From: Antedon bifida
Taxonomy: Eukaryota; Echinodermata; Crinoidea; Comatulida; Antedonidae
Length of the DNA stretch: 64,000 nt
Direction: 5' to 3'
Assembly (NCBI GenBank): GCA_963402885.1
Contig: OY727097.1
Coordinates: 4,588,001 to 4,652,000 of the forward strand
Positions 47,901 to 53,265 of this stretch are shown here, piece after piece (positions within the stretch are counted from its first letter, which is position 1; every line of letters starts with the position of its first letter). Under the pieces are notes generated by a model, which searched no databases, had not been told where the DNA came from, and saw only the letters and a list, made by a program, of their open reading frames with translations. The position numbers were made by a program, and so were the translations under genes.

Positions 47901-50479
47901 GATGTATTGTTCTCTCCTACGATGTATTGTTCGTAGCCTACGATGTATTGTTATGATAATTATCTAGGCGCGCCAACGTAGGGTGGTTCGTAGGGCTAGT
48001 AAACACCATTGTTATCGCCTTTAGAAGCATTGACAATGAAACAAACAATGTATTGTTTGCTAATTAAAATCCTATCTAAAGATAGTAGACGTCAATTTTT
48101 GTAGCCGCCCTACGTATCGGTTATCCTAATTTGAACGGAAATCCGCCGACGAAACGACATCGGGCCGGTGGACCTCAGCTCACGTAGAGAGAGTCGAGGC
48201 TAGCCTGTTTCGGCGGCCTACACTAAAAATTATTTAATCCTACCTTGGAATACCTACGAATTATAAAAACAACGACACCTAACCCAACAAAATATATATT
48301 CCATATTAAGATTTAACATAGGCCTGGCTTAGGCCTTTTAAAATGATTACGACATGTGTAAAGAAAAAAGCCCGAACAGAATTTGGAGTGGAAAAAACAT
48401 GTGAGCAGTTTCAGAGAGAGAGTATTATGTTTCATGTCATGTGACACAAAATCCAGGTACACGATAGTCAGACCGGCAGCCACCCTCTTGTACTAAGTTT
48501 AAAAAAAACACGTGAAAGATTGCGGTAAAGCAGAGAGTATCGCGTTTCATGCCATGTGACCAAAAAAACTAGGTCTGTATTAATTACGGTCTTCTGTCGG
48601 CAGTCTTTTTGAGCGACCGATTGAACGTTCTGATACTATATTTAGAATGAATTGTTTACGATCTTTTTTTTCTCGGCATCGTTTCTGGATGGACTGGACG
48701 TTCGCTATATTAGTAGGCCTGTTCGTTGCGGTTCACCTGTGTTGGATCGTGTCTCTACGTTTACATCGTGGGAAATTTATATTCGCCGTTGAGTAGGTAA
48801 ACACGCACGAAGGAAAAGATTACGATTAAAAAATATTATTTATTTTTTAGTAATTTACAACTTGGTCCTCCGCCAGTTAAATTTAACACATTAATTTCAC
48901 ACCTTAATTACTTCACTAAAAACATCGCAGGGTTGTTTATATTGGTTACGAACTCCCTACGAAGTTCAGAACGTAGCTCATTGAAAGTTGTTTATTGAGG
49001 TTACGAAGCCAAACAATGGAACCTACGAAGCCAACAACGTAGCCTACGAAGCCAACAACGTAGCCTACGTTCTATCTACGAAGCTACTTCGTAGGTAAAG
49101 TTGCAGTACTTTCTTTCTGTACTGTAGTACAGAATTAGTAATTGAAACTAATGTGTGGATGAAAGTTAATTCATTTTACACAGAACAAACTAACTGTATA
49201 TTTTTATACAGGTAATAGCTAAAAAACAAGGATTTTTTCTTGGGCTATTAAAACAGTGTTATTGTTTTAAAATTATTATTTTTTATTTATTTGTATCTCA
49301 ATTCAGATTTACTGTACACAGTTGAAAAAAAGTTTTGGTATTTGCTTTTCAATTATTCTATTACAATAATAATAATAATTACAGTATTAGTATTACTATT
49401 AATAATCAAATAATTTAATATTAAATGTCTTTAACTACATAATATTAAGAAATCTGTGTCTATCAACAGGTACAATATTCTTTCAACATGTAATTACTGT
49501 AATCACTCGATCCTGTTGCATAGCTGATAAAAAAACTTGGAAAATCAACACACTCTTGGCAAACTGAGGCTAACTAATACCGGACGTGGTATATAAAGCA
49601 GATAATACTTCAATTCATTCAAGGTTGTAGATAAGATTGAGGGCTTCCACACTCCCACACTTGACTGCTACTAAAGCACACTTGACGGCTTCTTGAAAGA
49701 CACATTCAAATTGCTAATAATACAAGATAAAGTACAACACCATTGCCATACATTCTATGTTTCTATCTTTTCATCAAGCTCACCTGTTAAACTGTACAGT
49801 TAGTATATTATTAAAAAAAAAAAAACCATATAACACATAGGCCTACCTACAGTACTGTATAGTAGTAGGCCTAGTACAGAACAGTGCCTTCCCCGAGTAG
49901 TTGTACGTTTTAGTGTATGCTGTACAGTGAGTGAGTAGGTCGTTGCCAGTCATTGGTCATTGCAAATCAAAAGCTTCCTATATTATATTTAGTATTAGGC
50001 GCCTAGGCCTATGTCAGGTAGGCGGTAGGGCAGTACAGTCATGTACCTATAAAGGTTCACCCCTATAAATGTGTAGGGAGGATATTGAGTGATCAGGTCA
50101 ATCAGGTCAGAAGGATAGAATTTCAGTTTTATTTAAAACACACAAAAATACAATTGTAGGCCTAGTCAAGTCTAGGTTATTATAAAGTTGAAAAGTATCA
50201 TCAAATAACAAAAGAGTACGTTCCGCATAGATCCACCAAGTCATATGCAAGAGAAACTGTTCTAGGCCTACCAACATGATTTAGTACACGGTGTTTTGGG
50301 AGCTTCGGGAAGGTCATAAACTTACTTCTCGCCGCACTGATTAGTGCCTTGCACTCCCGTATCAAATCCTTGATCGCTTTATTCGTCATTTCCAATTCAT
50401 GTTCATGGCACCTGAGGTTCTCACGAAACTCAGGACTGTCCAAATAACAATCGCTAAATTCCAAAGGCTGTAACACCAT
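3422..50479 (-). CDS. ARHGAP26-like: GRAF-family RhoGAP (BAR-PH-RhoGAP-SH3), whole gene span
   Basis: Rho GTPase-activating protein of the GRAF/oligophrenin family, which binds curved membranes through BAR-PH and stimulates GTP hydrolysis by RhoA/Cdc42. The phase-matched exons listed below give about 969 residues for the SH3 form, using a provisional exon and a weak donor, or 796 for the short form. BAR is about residues 1-240 and PH about 264-363. RhoGAP is about 380-562, with arginine finger R408 in GLYRVVG, K450 in ALKNYFR and N523 in [10 protein letters not shown] Ser/Pro linker, poly-Gly and SH3 (about 888-942, [23 protein letters not shown]) follow. The start ATG has A at -3 and G at +4. 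The order and spacing match vertebrate GRAF1; ARHGAP10 or ARHGAP42 orthology cannot be excluded because invertebrates usually carry one ancestral copy. Confidence 0.93.
4251..4321 (-). CDS. GRAF SH3 exon 1
   Basis: 71 nt, phase 2 to 1, acceptor TGTGTTAG, donor GTATGT. Encodes [20 protein letters not shown] then IFN, matching ALYACKAEHDSELSFTAGTVFDN of vertebrate GRAF. Confidence 0.94.
4640..4757. mobile_element. MITE-2 short copy
   Basis: TIR AAGCTTGGTTCCCACT with its complement at the right end; about 117 bp, partly palindromic interior. Confidence 0.82.
5491..5632. mobile_element. MITE-1 copy 2, near-intact
   Basis: Good reference copy: AAGCTCTGTCTACACTATCA at the left and its inverted complement at the right, flanked by TA on both sides. 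No coding capacity. TA target choice suggests Tc1/mariner-type mobilisation; the helper transposase is not in this window. Confidence 0.9.
7009..7077. repeat. Three-unit tandem repeat
   Basis: Three copies of CTGTTCACTCATGCATA-like units (about 27 bp). A GC-richer unassigned patch (GAGGCGGCCGAGTCCAGG) follows at 7088-7205. Confidence 0.7.
7500..7641. mobile_element. MITE-1 copy 3
   Basis: Diverged TIRs (AAAGCTCTGTATAGACTATC) with the recognisable GATATGATGTCATC core. Confidence 0.8.
7928..8096. mobile_element. hAT-like non-autonomous element
   Basis: Ends CAGTGGCGTAAC and GTTACACCACTG are inverted. The flanking 8-mers GTTGATAG and GCTGGTAG agree at six positions, consistent with a decayed 8-bp hAT target duplication. 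Confidence 0.72.
9002..9241 (-). CDS. GRAF poly-glycine exon
   Basis: 240 nt, phase 2 to 2, acceptor TTCTCGCAG, donor GTAAGT. Starts [20 protein letters not shown], then a run of about 26 glycines from a GGN trinucleotide repeat, one Pro, five more Gly, and ends [19 protein letters not shown] is a possible SH3 ligand. The plus strand reads as poly-Pro but has no matching splice sites in frame. The glycine tract is probably length-polymorphic. Confidence 0.75.
11280..11345 (-). CDS. GRAF linker exon (phase 2 to 2)
   Basis: 66 nt with a strong pyrimidine-rich acceptor (CTCTCCTTCAG) and donor GTCTGT. Encodes [20 protein letters not shown] then K. Phase 2 at both ends makes it compatible with the poly-Gly exon that follows. 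Confidence 0.68.
12346..12556. mobile_element. MITE with 18-bp TIR CCGTATTGTTCCTAATAA
   Basis: Inverted copy at the right end (TTATTAGGAACAATACGG), with repeated GGGGGGCGTTTRTTAGGG inside; about 211 bp. Confidence 0.78.
12841..13010. mobile_element. MITE-1 copy 4 with expanded internal repeat
   Basis: Contains four tandem ATCACTACCATATTTGGG-type units; left TIR shortened, right TIR intact (GATAGTGTAGACAAGGCTTTA-like). Confidence 0.85.
13785..15345. mobile_element. Possible 1.5-kb repeat element bounded by TTAGTTATCCGC
   Basis: TTAGTTATCCGC occurs at 13785-13796, and inverted (GCGGATAACTAA) at the right end. The interior repeats TGATGACGTCA-type sites (near 14195, 14372, 14540, 15153) and has CG-rich patches (GCACCGCGCGCA, GTGCGTGCGCGCG) unlike its AT-rich surroundings. 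No ORF of note. It lies inside the GRAF linker introns. Confidence 0.4.
15314..15345. repeat. Perfect 32-bp palindrome
   Basis: AGTTATCCGCTTGGTA followed by its exact complement, centred on GGTATACC. Confidence 0.9.
15364..15450. repeat. Hairpin plus 19-bp tandem repeat
   Basis: CAGAGGCTTC pairs with GAAGCCTCTG at 15364-15394, followed by three units of TGCATAAATTAACAAAATA to 15450. Confidence 0.75.
15939..16075. mobile_element. MITE-1 copy 5
   Basis: Left TIR diverged, right TIR intact, one internal unit. Confidence 0.82.
17204..17345. mobile_element. MITE-1 copy 6
   Basis: Intact left TIR; the core carries an extra TACTA run (TACTATACTATACTATATTA). Lies just downstream of the candidate short-form GRAF polyA signal. 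Confidence 0.88.
17376..17381 (-). promoter_or_regulatory. Candidate polyA signal for the SH3-less GRAF form
   Basis: AATAAA on the minus strand downstream of the TGA at 17542. A MITE-1 copy begins about 30 bp further downstream. Confidence 0.35.
17542..17642 (-). CDS. GRAF linker exon with in-frame stop (alternative C-terminus)
   Basis: Acceptor TGTCCTTAG, phase 1. Reads [20 protein letters not shown] then [12 protein letters not shown] and a TGA stop. An AATAAA (minus strand) lies at 17376-17381, about 160 nt past the stop, so this may be a terminal exon giving a GRAF without SH3. To reach the SH3 exons in frame it must instead leave in phase 2, for example at the weak donor GTGCGA after RSKRSS. 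Both readings remain open. Confidence 0.65.
17918..17989 (-). CDS. GRAF exon 24 (linker)
   Basis: 72 nt, phase 1 to 1, acceptor GTTCCTCAG, donor GTGAGG. Encodes [20 protein letters not shown] then LPK. Tyr/Pro-rich linker with no vertebrate match I recognise; good splice sites. Confidence 0.75.
18514..18594 (-). CDS. Candidate optional GRAF exon (basic linker)
   Basis: 81 nt open in phase 1 to 1 between TATGTAG and a weak donor GTTAAA. Encodes [20 protein letters not shown] then NEINEK. Skipping keeps frame, so it could be a cassette exon. Support is only phase, open frame and coding-like composition. Confidence 0.42.
19338..19499. mobile_element. MITE-1 copy 7
   Basis: Two internal units; TIRs mostly intact. 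A lone right-end remnant of the same family lies at about 19542-19572. Confidence 0.87.
20445..20564 (-). CDS. GRAF exon 23 (Ser-rich linker)
   Basis: 120 nt, phase 1 to 1, acceptor GTTTACAG, donor GTAAGA. Encodes [20 protein letters not shown] and ends KKSSNSLST. Candidate phosphorylation-rich linker. Confidence 0.85.
21486..21823. mobile_element. MITE with TIR ACAGTAGAACCC...GGACAC
   Basis: Left ACAGTAGAACCCTATTAAAG...GACAC, right GTGTCCCCTGAA...AGGGGTTCAACTGTAG. Internal near-repeats TGCTACAAATTGCACTCCT and GTTGTAAATCGCACTCCTC. Related shorter fragments occur near 11640-11727, 34332-34455, 42020-42290, 59030-59070 and 62235-62290. Confidence 0.6.
21928..22258 (-). CDS. GRAF exon 22 (linker)
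   Basis: 331 nt, phase 0 to 1, acceptor ATTTAAAG, donor GTATGT. Opens [20 protein letters not shown], then a polar Ser/Pro-rich stretch ([18 protein letters not shown]) and ends [10 protein letters not shown]. Low complexity and probably disordered, as in other GRAF proteins. Confidence 0.88.
22593..22752 (-). CDS. GRAF exon 21 (RhoGAP core end)
   Basis: 160 nt, phase 2 to 0, acceptor CTTTTTAG, donor GTATAG. It contains [20 protein letters not shown] and [20 protein letters not shown], near-identical to vertebrate GRAF. N523 is the conserved catalytic-site Asn. Confidence 0.97.
22862..22935 (-). other. tRNA-like relic
   Basis: Minus strand reads TGGTCTTGTGGTTACAGTGC and GGTTCAAATCC, spaced like A and B boxes. 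No good acceptor stem pairing, so a pseudo-tRNA or SINE head rather than a gene. It partly faces the exon 20 donor. Confidence 0.4.
22946..23051 (-). CDS. GRAF exon 20 (RhoGAP)
   Basis: 106 nt, phase 1 to 2, acceptor TTTTGCAG, donor GTAGGT. It contains [19 protein letters not shown], matching EIHSLVHRLPEKNRQML. Confidence 0.94.
23131..23269. mobile_element. MITE-1 copy 8
   Basis: Sits between GRAF exons 19 and 20, 22 bp from the exon 19 donor. Right TIR intact, left eroded. Confidence 0.82.
23292..23350 (-). CDS. GRAF exon 19 (RhoGAP)
   Basis: 59 nt, phase 2 to 1, acceptor GCTTGTAG, donor GTAAGA. Encodes [19 protein letters not shown], the LPxPL motif helix of RhoGAP domains. Confidence 0.95.
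23705..23792 (-). CDS. GRAF exon 18 (RhoGAP)
   Basis: 88 nt, phase 1 to 2, acceptor TCTTATAG, donor GTATGT. Encodes [20 protein letters not shown] and ends TSALKNYF(R), matching [16 protein letters not shown]. Confidence 0.95.
23827..24117 (-). other. Unassigned 96-codon ORF in a GRAF intron
   Basis: Reads [40 protein letters not shown], then a hydrophobic C-terminus ([14 protein letters not shown]). CPNGSW...P.C is faintly like the end of a sushi/CCP module. Probably chance or a gene relic. Confidence 0.2.
25565..25639 (-). CDS. GRAF exon 17 (arginine finger)
   Basis: 75 nt, phase 1 to 1, acceptor TTTACAG, donor GTAAGA. Encodes [20 protein letters not shown] then TNLCL. The Arg of GLYRVVG (R408 in this model) is the catalytic finger. 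Confidence 0.95.
25666..25783. mobile_element. MITE-1 copy 9, 3'-truncated
   Basis: Intact left TIR, two internal units, then ends after CATCATATCCATATATTGG; the right TIR is absent. About 26 bp upstream of the GRAF exon 17 acceptor. Confidence 0.8.
26157..26304. mobile_element. hAT-like element, degraded copy
   Basis: Shares AGCTATGACTGCTCACTGGC and ACCAGGGGCCTTTGCCCTAT with the other two copies; termini largely gone. Confidence 0.6.
26426..26488 (-). CDS. GRAF exon 16 (start of RhoGAP)
   Basis: 63 nt, phase 1 to 1, acceptor TTTGTAG, donor GTACGT. Encodes [20 protein letters not shown], matching LDSIGFSIIRKCIHAVETR. Confidence 0.94.
26813..27090 (-). mobile_element. tRNA-Ser-derived SINE, full-length-like
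   Basis: On the minus strand the head reads GAGTGGCCGAGCGGTTATGA (A box) and GGGTTTGAGGCTC (B box), as in a serine tRNA. An unrelated body and an AATAAATAAAAAAATAATA tail follow. It is transcribed by RNA polymerase III in such families and mobilised by a LINE. Confidence 0.72.
27311..27347 (-). CDS. GRAF exon 15 (PH-RhoGAP linker)
   Basis: 37 nt, phase 0 to 1, acceptor TTTTTCCAG, donor GTAAGT. Encodes [12 protein letters not shown]. It is shorter than the vertebrate linker. Confidence 0.85.
28015..28093 (-). CDS. GRAF exon 14 (end of PH)
   Basis: 79 nt, phase 2 to 0, donor GTAAGT. Encodes [20 protein letters not shown] then MGGKEP; the invariant PH C-terminal helix Trp is present (LWMEAM). 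Confidence 0.95.
28423..28479 (-). CDS. GRAF exon 13 (PH)
   Basis: 57 nt, phase 2 to 2, donor GTAGGT. Encodes [18 protein letters not shown], matching [18 protein letters not shown]. Confidence 0.94.
28734..28771 (-). CDS. GRAF exon 12 (PH)
   Basis: 38 nt, phase 0 to 2, acceptor TTTTTTTAG, donor GTAAGA. Encodes [12 protein letters not shown](R), matching ESVILKSCTR. Confidence 0.88.
28818..28981. mobile_element. MITE-1 copy 10
   Basis: Both TIRs intact and two internal units. Lies within 50 bp of GRAF exon 12. Confidence 0.9.
29497..29594 (-). CDS. GRAF exon 11 (PH)
   Basis: 98 nt, phase 1 to 0, acceptor AATTTCAG, donor GTAAGT. Encodes [20 protein letters not shown] and ends [15 protein letters not shown] is the typical second PH strand. 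Confidence 0.93.
29946..30241. mobile_element. MITE with TIR AAAGACCCCTTCCCTAC
   Basis: 17-bp perfect inverted ends about 296 bp apart; no coding capacity. Located 58 bp from GRAF exon 10. Confidence 0.72.
30300..30360 (-). CDS. GRAF exon 10 (start of PH)
   Basis: 61 nt, phase 0 to 1, acceptor ACTTTAG, donor GTGAGT. Encodes [26 protein letters not shown] opens the PH domain at residue 266. Confidence 0.93.
30709..30892. mobile_element. hAT-like non-autonomous element
   Basis: Ends CAGTGGCGTAAC / TTATGCCACTG; flanking 8-mers GTTGAGAG and GTTGACAG match at seven of eight positions, supporting hAT-type insertion. Confidence 0.78.
30947..31009 (-). CDS. GRAF exon 9 (end of BAR)
   Basis: 21 codons in phase 0, acceptor TTTTTGTAG, donor GTAAGAA. 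Encodes [20 protein letters not shown] then E, matching TRNRFEGTRSEVESLMKKMK. A minisatellite begins about 130 bp beyond its 5' edge. Confidence 0.93.
31137..31545. repeat. Minisatellite, CCCTGGGAGAAATGAAGATA unit
   Basis: About 20 units alternating between roughly 20- and 25-bp lengths, in the intron between GRAF exons 8 and 9. Decayed TTCCTTGGGGAAAATGGAA-like units run on to about 31630. Confidence 0.9.
32757..32818 (-). CDS. GRAF exon 8 (BAR)
   Basis: 62 nt, phase 1 to 0, acceptor GCATTTAG, donor GTACAG. Encodes [20 protein letters not shown] then K, matching GYELAKDFGDFKTQLTISIQ. Confidence 0.92.
32877..33001. mobile_element. Foldback hairpin element (125 bp)
   Basis: AAAAGAACTGTTGAGTTTCT at the left is inverted at the right, and pairing continues through GATCGATCAATA / TATTGATCGA, giving arms of about 37 bp. 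It lies 58 bp upstream of GRAF exon 8. Confidence 0.72.
33255..33297 (-). CDS. GRAF exon 7 (BAR)
   Basis: 43 nt, phase 0 to 1, acceptor TTTTTTAG, donor GTAAGT. Encodes [14 protein letters not shown], matching LLAFLQGLFTFYHH. Confidence 0.92.
34363..34455. repeat. Short minisatellite GGGAGTGTCCTCTGAAT
   Basis: Five to six units of about 17 bp derived from an ACAGTAGAAACTC-type MITE end. Confidence 0.75.
35248..35358 (-). CDS. GRAF exon 6 (BAR)
   Basis: 37 codons in phase 0, acceptor CACTTTAG, donor GTAAGAG. It contains [19 protein letters not shown], matching YVFKVQEVQERKMFEFVEP. Confidence 0.95.
36990..37190. repeat. GC-rich tandem repeat GGGGCTGGGTTGAGCCTCTA
   Basis: Alternating GGGGCTGGGTTGAGCCTC and GGGGCTAAGTTCAGCTTC units, about 31 bp each and about 62 bp as a higher-order unit. 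It ends 50 bp downstream of GRAF exon 5. Confidence 0.85.
37241..37342 (-). CDS. GRAF exon 5 (BAR)
   Basis: 34 codons in phase 0, acceptor ATATCAG, donor GTATGT. Encodes [20 protein letters not shown] and ends RKKDWQLQE, matching YDKETEKYC...KKKESQLQE of GRAF1. Confidence 0.94.
37928..37999 (-). CDS. GRAF exon 4 (BAR)
   Basis: 24 codons in phase 0, acceptor TTTACAG, donor GTAAATG. Encodes [20 protein letters not shown] then GGAK; PLE.FRKEQIG is a hallmark of the family. Confidence 0.94.
38091..38219. mobile_element. MITE-1 copy 11
   Basis: Left TIR reduced to AGTCTACA, two internal units, right TIR intact. Confidence 0.82.
40564..41008. repeat. Tandem duplication of a 222-bp segment
   Basis: Copies 40564-40786 and 40787-41008 begin AACCATTTATTTTATATTCT and end TTATTA(T/C)TAACTATGAC, with only a few differences between them. 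Confidence 0.92.
41250..41392. mobile_element. MITE-1 copy 12
   Basis: Left TIR diverged (CAGCTCTGGCTACAATATC), right TIR intact. Confidence 0.85.
41532..41705. repeat. Minisatellite AATGATGATAGGACAATGAA
   Basis: Higher-order repeat of GATGATAGGACAATGAAATG and GATAGTTTGAATAGTGACAA blocks; starts 18 bp from GRAF exon 3. Confidence 0.82.
41723..41784 (-). CDS. GRAF exon 3 (BAR)
   Basis: Acceptor TTTTTACAG, donor GTAAGT, phase 1 to 0. It encodes [20 protein letters not shown] followed by V, matching the RSLQEFATVLRNLEDER region of GRAF1. Confidence 0.92.
42669..43119. mobile_element. MITE-1 copy 13, split by a LINE fragment
   Basis: Left half 42669-42757 and right half about 43041-43119 rejoin into one element; the intervening 280 bp is a separate insertion. 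Confidence 0.85.
42758..43040 (+). mobile_element. 5'-truncated LINE 3' end nested in MITE-1
   Basis: An open frame to a TGA at 43028-43030 contains [40 protein letters not shown] and [20 protein letters not shown]. This LRFAGHC..LLW.P.HG...GRP..TYID.L pattern is the C-terminal tail of non-LTR retrotransposon reverse-transcriptase polyproteins. Only the last 86 codons remain, followed by a (TGA)n tail. ATGACATCAT flanks both sides as a likely target duplication. Inactive. Confidence 0.82.
43221..43316 (-). CDS. GRAF exon 2 (BAR)
   Basis: Acceptor TTTCTAG, donor GTAAGT, phase 1 to 1. It encodes [20 protein letters not shown] and ends QTDDEIDI, the conserved GRAF BAR segment. Confidence 0.93.
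43390..43530. mobile_element. MITE-1 copy 14
   Basis: Both TIRs intact, one internal unit; 74 bp upstream of GRAF exon 2. Confidence 0.9.
46603..46773. mobile_element. MITE-1 copy 15
   Basis: Both TIRs intact; two ATCACTACCATATTTGGG-type units; core altered by an ACATTACAGTACA stretch. Confidence 0.88.
47708..49124. mobile_element. 1.4-kb inverted-repeat element with subterminal arrays
   Basis: Terminal inverted repeats CAGTACAGAAAGAAA (TTACTGC left, GTACTGC right) are flanked by TA on both sides. Inside the left end, eight copies of CCTACGATGTATTGTT with about 20-21 bp period occupy 47792-47952. The right arm (about 48950-49090) carries inverted CCTACGAAGCCAACAACGTAG-like units of similar length. 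The centre is GC-richer than the surrounding intron and holds a 49-codon ORF and two related 30-bp blocks (TTTCATGTCATGTGAC near 48430, TTTCATGCCATGTGAC near 48546). No transposase seen. It lies in GRAF intron 1. Confidence 0.72.
48647..48796 (+). CDS. Candidate 49-residue membrane microprotein ORF
   Basis: ATG to TAG. The protein starts [17 protein letters not shown], then a hydrophobic span ([19 protein letters not shown]) long enough for one membrane helix, then [12 protein letters not shown]. Basic residues flank both sides of the span. It is antisense to the GRAF gene and inside the inverted-repeat element. I recognise no family. A 150-nt open frame can occur by chance in this size of DNA. 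Confidence 0.3.
   Translation: MNCLRSFFSRHRFWMDWTFAILVGLFVAVHLCWIVSLRLHRGKFIFAVE
50326..50479 (-). CDS. GRAF exon 1 (start codon, BAR helix 1)
   Basis: Begins [20 protein letters not shown], close to the vertebrate GRAF N-terminus. The 51 codons plus one base end at donor GTAAGT after ...ISAAR. The BAR N-terminal amphipathic segment and first helix are here. Confidence 0.95.
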
Positions 50480-50587
50480 CTTGTTTGTAAGTTTTTAATG
50501 TTATTATCCTAGCATAATTCCTAAGAAAATCTTCGCACACGTATGGCCCCGCCTTTTCAGCAGATTTTACGTTACGATAAAATCCAT

Positions 50588-50597
50588 CATGGCGGCC
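50588..50597 (-). promoter_or_regulatory. YY1-like GCCGCCAT site upstream of the GRAF start
   Basis: GGCCGCCATG on the minus strand about 110 bp upstream of the ATG, in a locally CpG-richer stretch. Such sites are common near metazoan transcription starts; function is inferred only. Confidence 0.3.
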
Positions 50598-51359
50598 TCC
50601 ACTTGGTACTCCTCGTACATAAAATGTTCTCAAATATCATGATAAACGTAAATAAATTATATCGTACAATGTATGTATAAATTTGCAAGACTTTATTGAT
50701 AATAAAGAAGTATAATATTCTGTTTAGTTTACATAATATTGACAAAAATATGAAATATGAACAAATAGTAAACAGAGGGCGCTAAACATTTTCCAGCTGT
50801 CGCAGTGGCTGGGAGGATGACGACTGTGTAATTAAATGTCAAGTTGTCATAAATTACAAAACATTTTTAAAATTAAAATTCGTTCTTTTACACTTTTACT
50901 TTGGTATGTATTATATACAAGATGGACTAAATAATTCTTAACAACTCTATTTATATTGTTTTACAAACAAAGTATTATTATTTGATTTCATTAAACTACG
51001 GATTTATTACTGAATAAACAACTGTAACTCTGAAACAAATATATCAATATCGTTTTTTTATTTTTAAAATTAAATTTTAATATATAATGACAGTGCCTCT
51101 TTGGCGATAAGTGTCAGAAATGACATAGCGCCACCAATGATAAGATTTACAGGCATACTTTTCCTATTACCTTCTTATTCAGTGACGATCACTCACTGAC
51201 ATTAAATTAACGCATAACAATTGTTAACATTAATTAATCAGTAATTTATGAAAATGAGAAAGATTTATAATAATTATTTATTGAATATTTATAATAAGCC
51301 ATTATTATGGATGATAATAGCCAACAACATTTCAAAGCTTTCGTCGACTTCATAAGCGT

Positions 51360-51542
51360 TAAGCTTGGTTCCCACTAGAACGTAACGCAAGGACGTAAAC
51401 GCAACGCAAGCGTTTTAACCAATGACAAGCGAAGTTATAGACAGTTAGCAATCACAAGCGAATAAGCCATCGCTTGTGATTGGTCAATTCACTTGCGTTG
51501 CGTTACGTCCTTGCGTTGCGTCGCTAGTGGGAACCACGCTTT
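51360..51542. mobile_element. MITE-2 short type (A)
   Basis: Inverted ends AAGCTTGGTTCCCACTAG; the interior is itself an inverted repeat around ACCAATGACAAGCG / CGCTTGTGATTGGT. Confidence 0.87.
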
Positions 51543-51654
51543 ACCGATCATAGGCCTATAGAGGTTTCACTTGATGTATTGGCTGACGCATCATTGGTAA
51601 ACGTTTTCATAAATGAATGGTCAACGGGTTTAATACAATTTCAACGCGTATTAC

Positions 51655-51805
51655 GTCGCACCATTGAGGTTTACCTCCATGGTCGCACTTTGTAATACCT
51701 GCCGCACTGTGTAACAACGTTGTCGCACTTTGTAATAAAAGTTGTCGCACTTTGTAATAACCTGAGCTGTGGCACTTTGTAACACTGCATGCTTGTAACA
51801 CTTTG
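51655..51805. repeat. Imperfect TCGCACTTTGTAATA repeat
   Basis: Six units of about 22-27 bp built on (G)CACTTTGTAA. Confidence 0.75.
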
Positions 51806-52674
51806 TGGGGCCTAATAATTTGTTCCAAGTGTGTTACAACTTCAATATCAATGAGTTAGTAAGTCTGATAATACAAAAGTCATGGTCAAATACGATAGAC
51901 TTTTATTTTCAATATTGTGTTTTCGTACTATGTAGGCTAGACTTGACCCAAGTCTGTAGTTATTTCGAAGCTTTTCGATGTTTTCTGACCTTGAAATACA
52001 GTATCAAGCTGAAATATTATACGTCTTTTTACTAATATTAAGTCAAAACTCCGTCTGGAACCCAGACTATGTAGCCTATCGTACCGTAAGACCATTTGTA
52101 CAAGATTCACCAATAGCTGGATAACCTCTGTTTACAAAGAGTACACATTATTCCATACACAGTTCATTATTATTATTACCGCTAACACCCGGGTAAAAAA
52201 CCTCTATAAAAATAGTTTTTTAACCCTGTTATTCACTCATTTGTTGTTGATTAACAATTACATAAAAAAGAATCGCTCTGGGCCTAATCACTAAATAAAT
52301 ATTGATATAGTTTTGATGGCGGCTTCCGAATTACGAAGTGTACACAATCTCAACATTCATGAAACTATGGGAACCATAAAGTACGGTGACTAAAAAGTCA
52401 ACATAGACTATGAAACACAATAAAAACTTACTAGTGTGATGATAAACAGTAGGCCTACATTGGAGCATGGATTAGAGGTAGCCTACAGTATACGGAGTTT
52501 TCAACGCAGTCACTCATTTTGACGGCAGTATAGGTTACTACAGTAAAGAATAGTAAGTTGTTCAGTTCAGTTCATTGTAGGACCAACGTAATTATTTCCC
52601 GCTTAATTCTGTAGAGTTTAGTTAAGTTTTAATAATACACAAATAGGCCTACTGAATTTAGTCTTGATACACAT

Positions 52675-52812
52675 ATCTATCATATGCAACTTTGCCCATA
52701 TATGGACGTGACGCGTGTCATATCACTACCATATTTGGGCATATCACTACCATATTTGGTGGGCACATCACACTTTTTTTCAAACTGGTTTGATAGAGTA
52801 GACAGAGCCTTA
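52675..52812. mobile_element. MITE-1 copy 16
   Basis: In the intergenic region. Left TIR lost, two internal units, right TIR present. Confidence 0.8.
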
Positions 52813-53062
52813 GAATGTAATCTTTATACTTTTCTTGTTTAAAAAAAATGTTTTATTGCGTGTTAGCCAATATTTGTCCTGTGAAGTGTATCGGGACAGT
52901 GAAAAGGTCGGTACGATGGTCTTGCCTAAATAAAATAATAACTATGCATTTACAGCCATGGTATATACAGTTTGGGAGAGAGTTTCATAATAATCTTTAC
53001 ATTGTTCATGTTTTTTAAAATGTTTTTATTGCGTATGGATTGTCACTTATAATCGAGATAGT

Positions 53063-53265
53063 TAAAGCTTGGTTCCCACTAGCGACGCAACGTAACGCAA
53101 CCTACGCAACGTAAGAAAATGCCCTTCCAATAATATTGTGTTTGCACCCGCCTGTGTGATATCAAACCTGTGATGTTTGCAGTACTGTTCCCACTTGTGA
53201 TTACGCAATACAGCACTTTGCGTCAATACGTCGCTGCGTTGCGTTCTAGTGGGAACCACGCTTTA
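53063..53265. mobile_element. MITE-2 long type (B)
   Basis: Ends AAAGCTTGGTTCCCACTAG / CTAGTGGGAACCACGCTTT; the interior holds AGAAAATGCCCTTCCAATA and CAATACAGCACTTTGCGTC. Confidence 0.87.

Larger units (their letters stand above)
43317..50325. other. GRAF intron 1
   Basis: Seven-kilobase first intron with MITE-1 copies 14 and 15 and the 1.4-kb inverted-repeat element. Long first introns often hold enhancers, but none can be identified from sequence alone. Confidence 0.55.
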
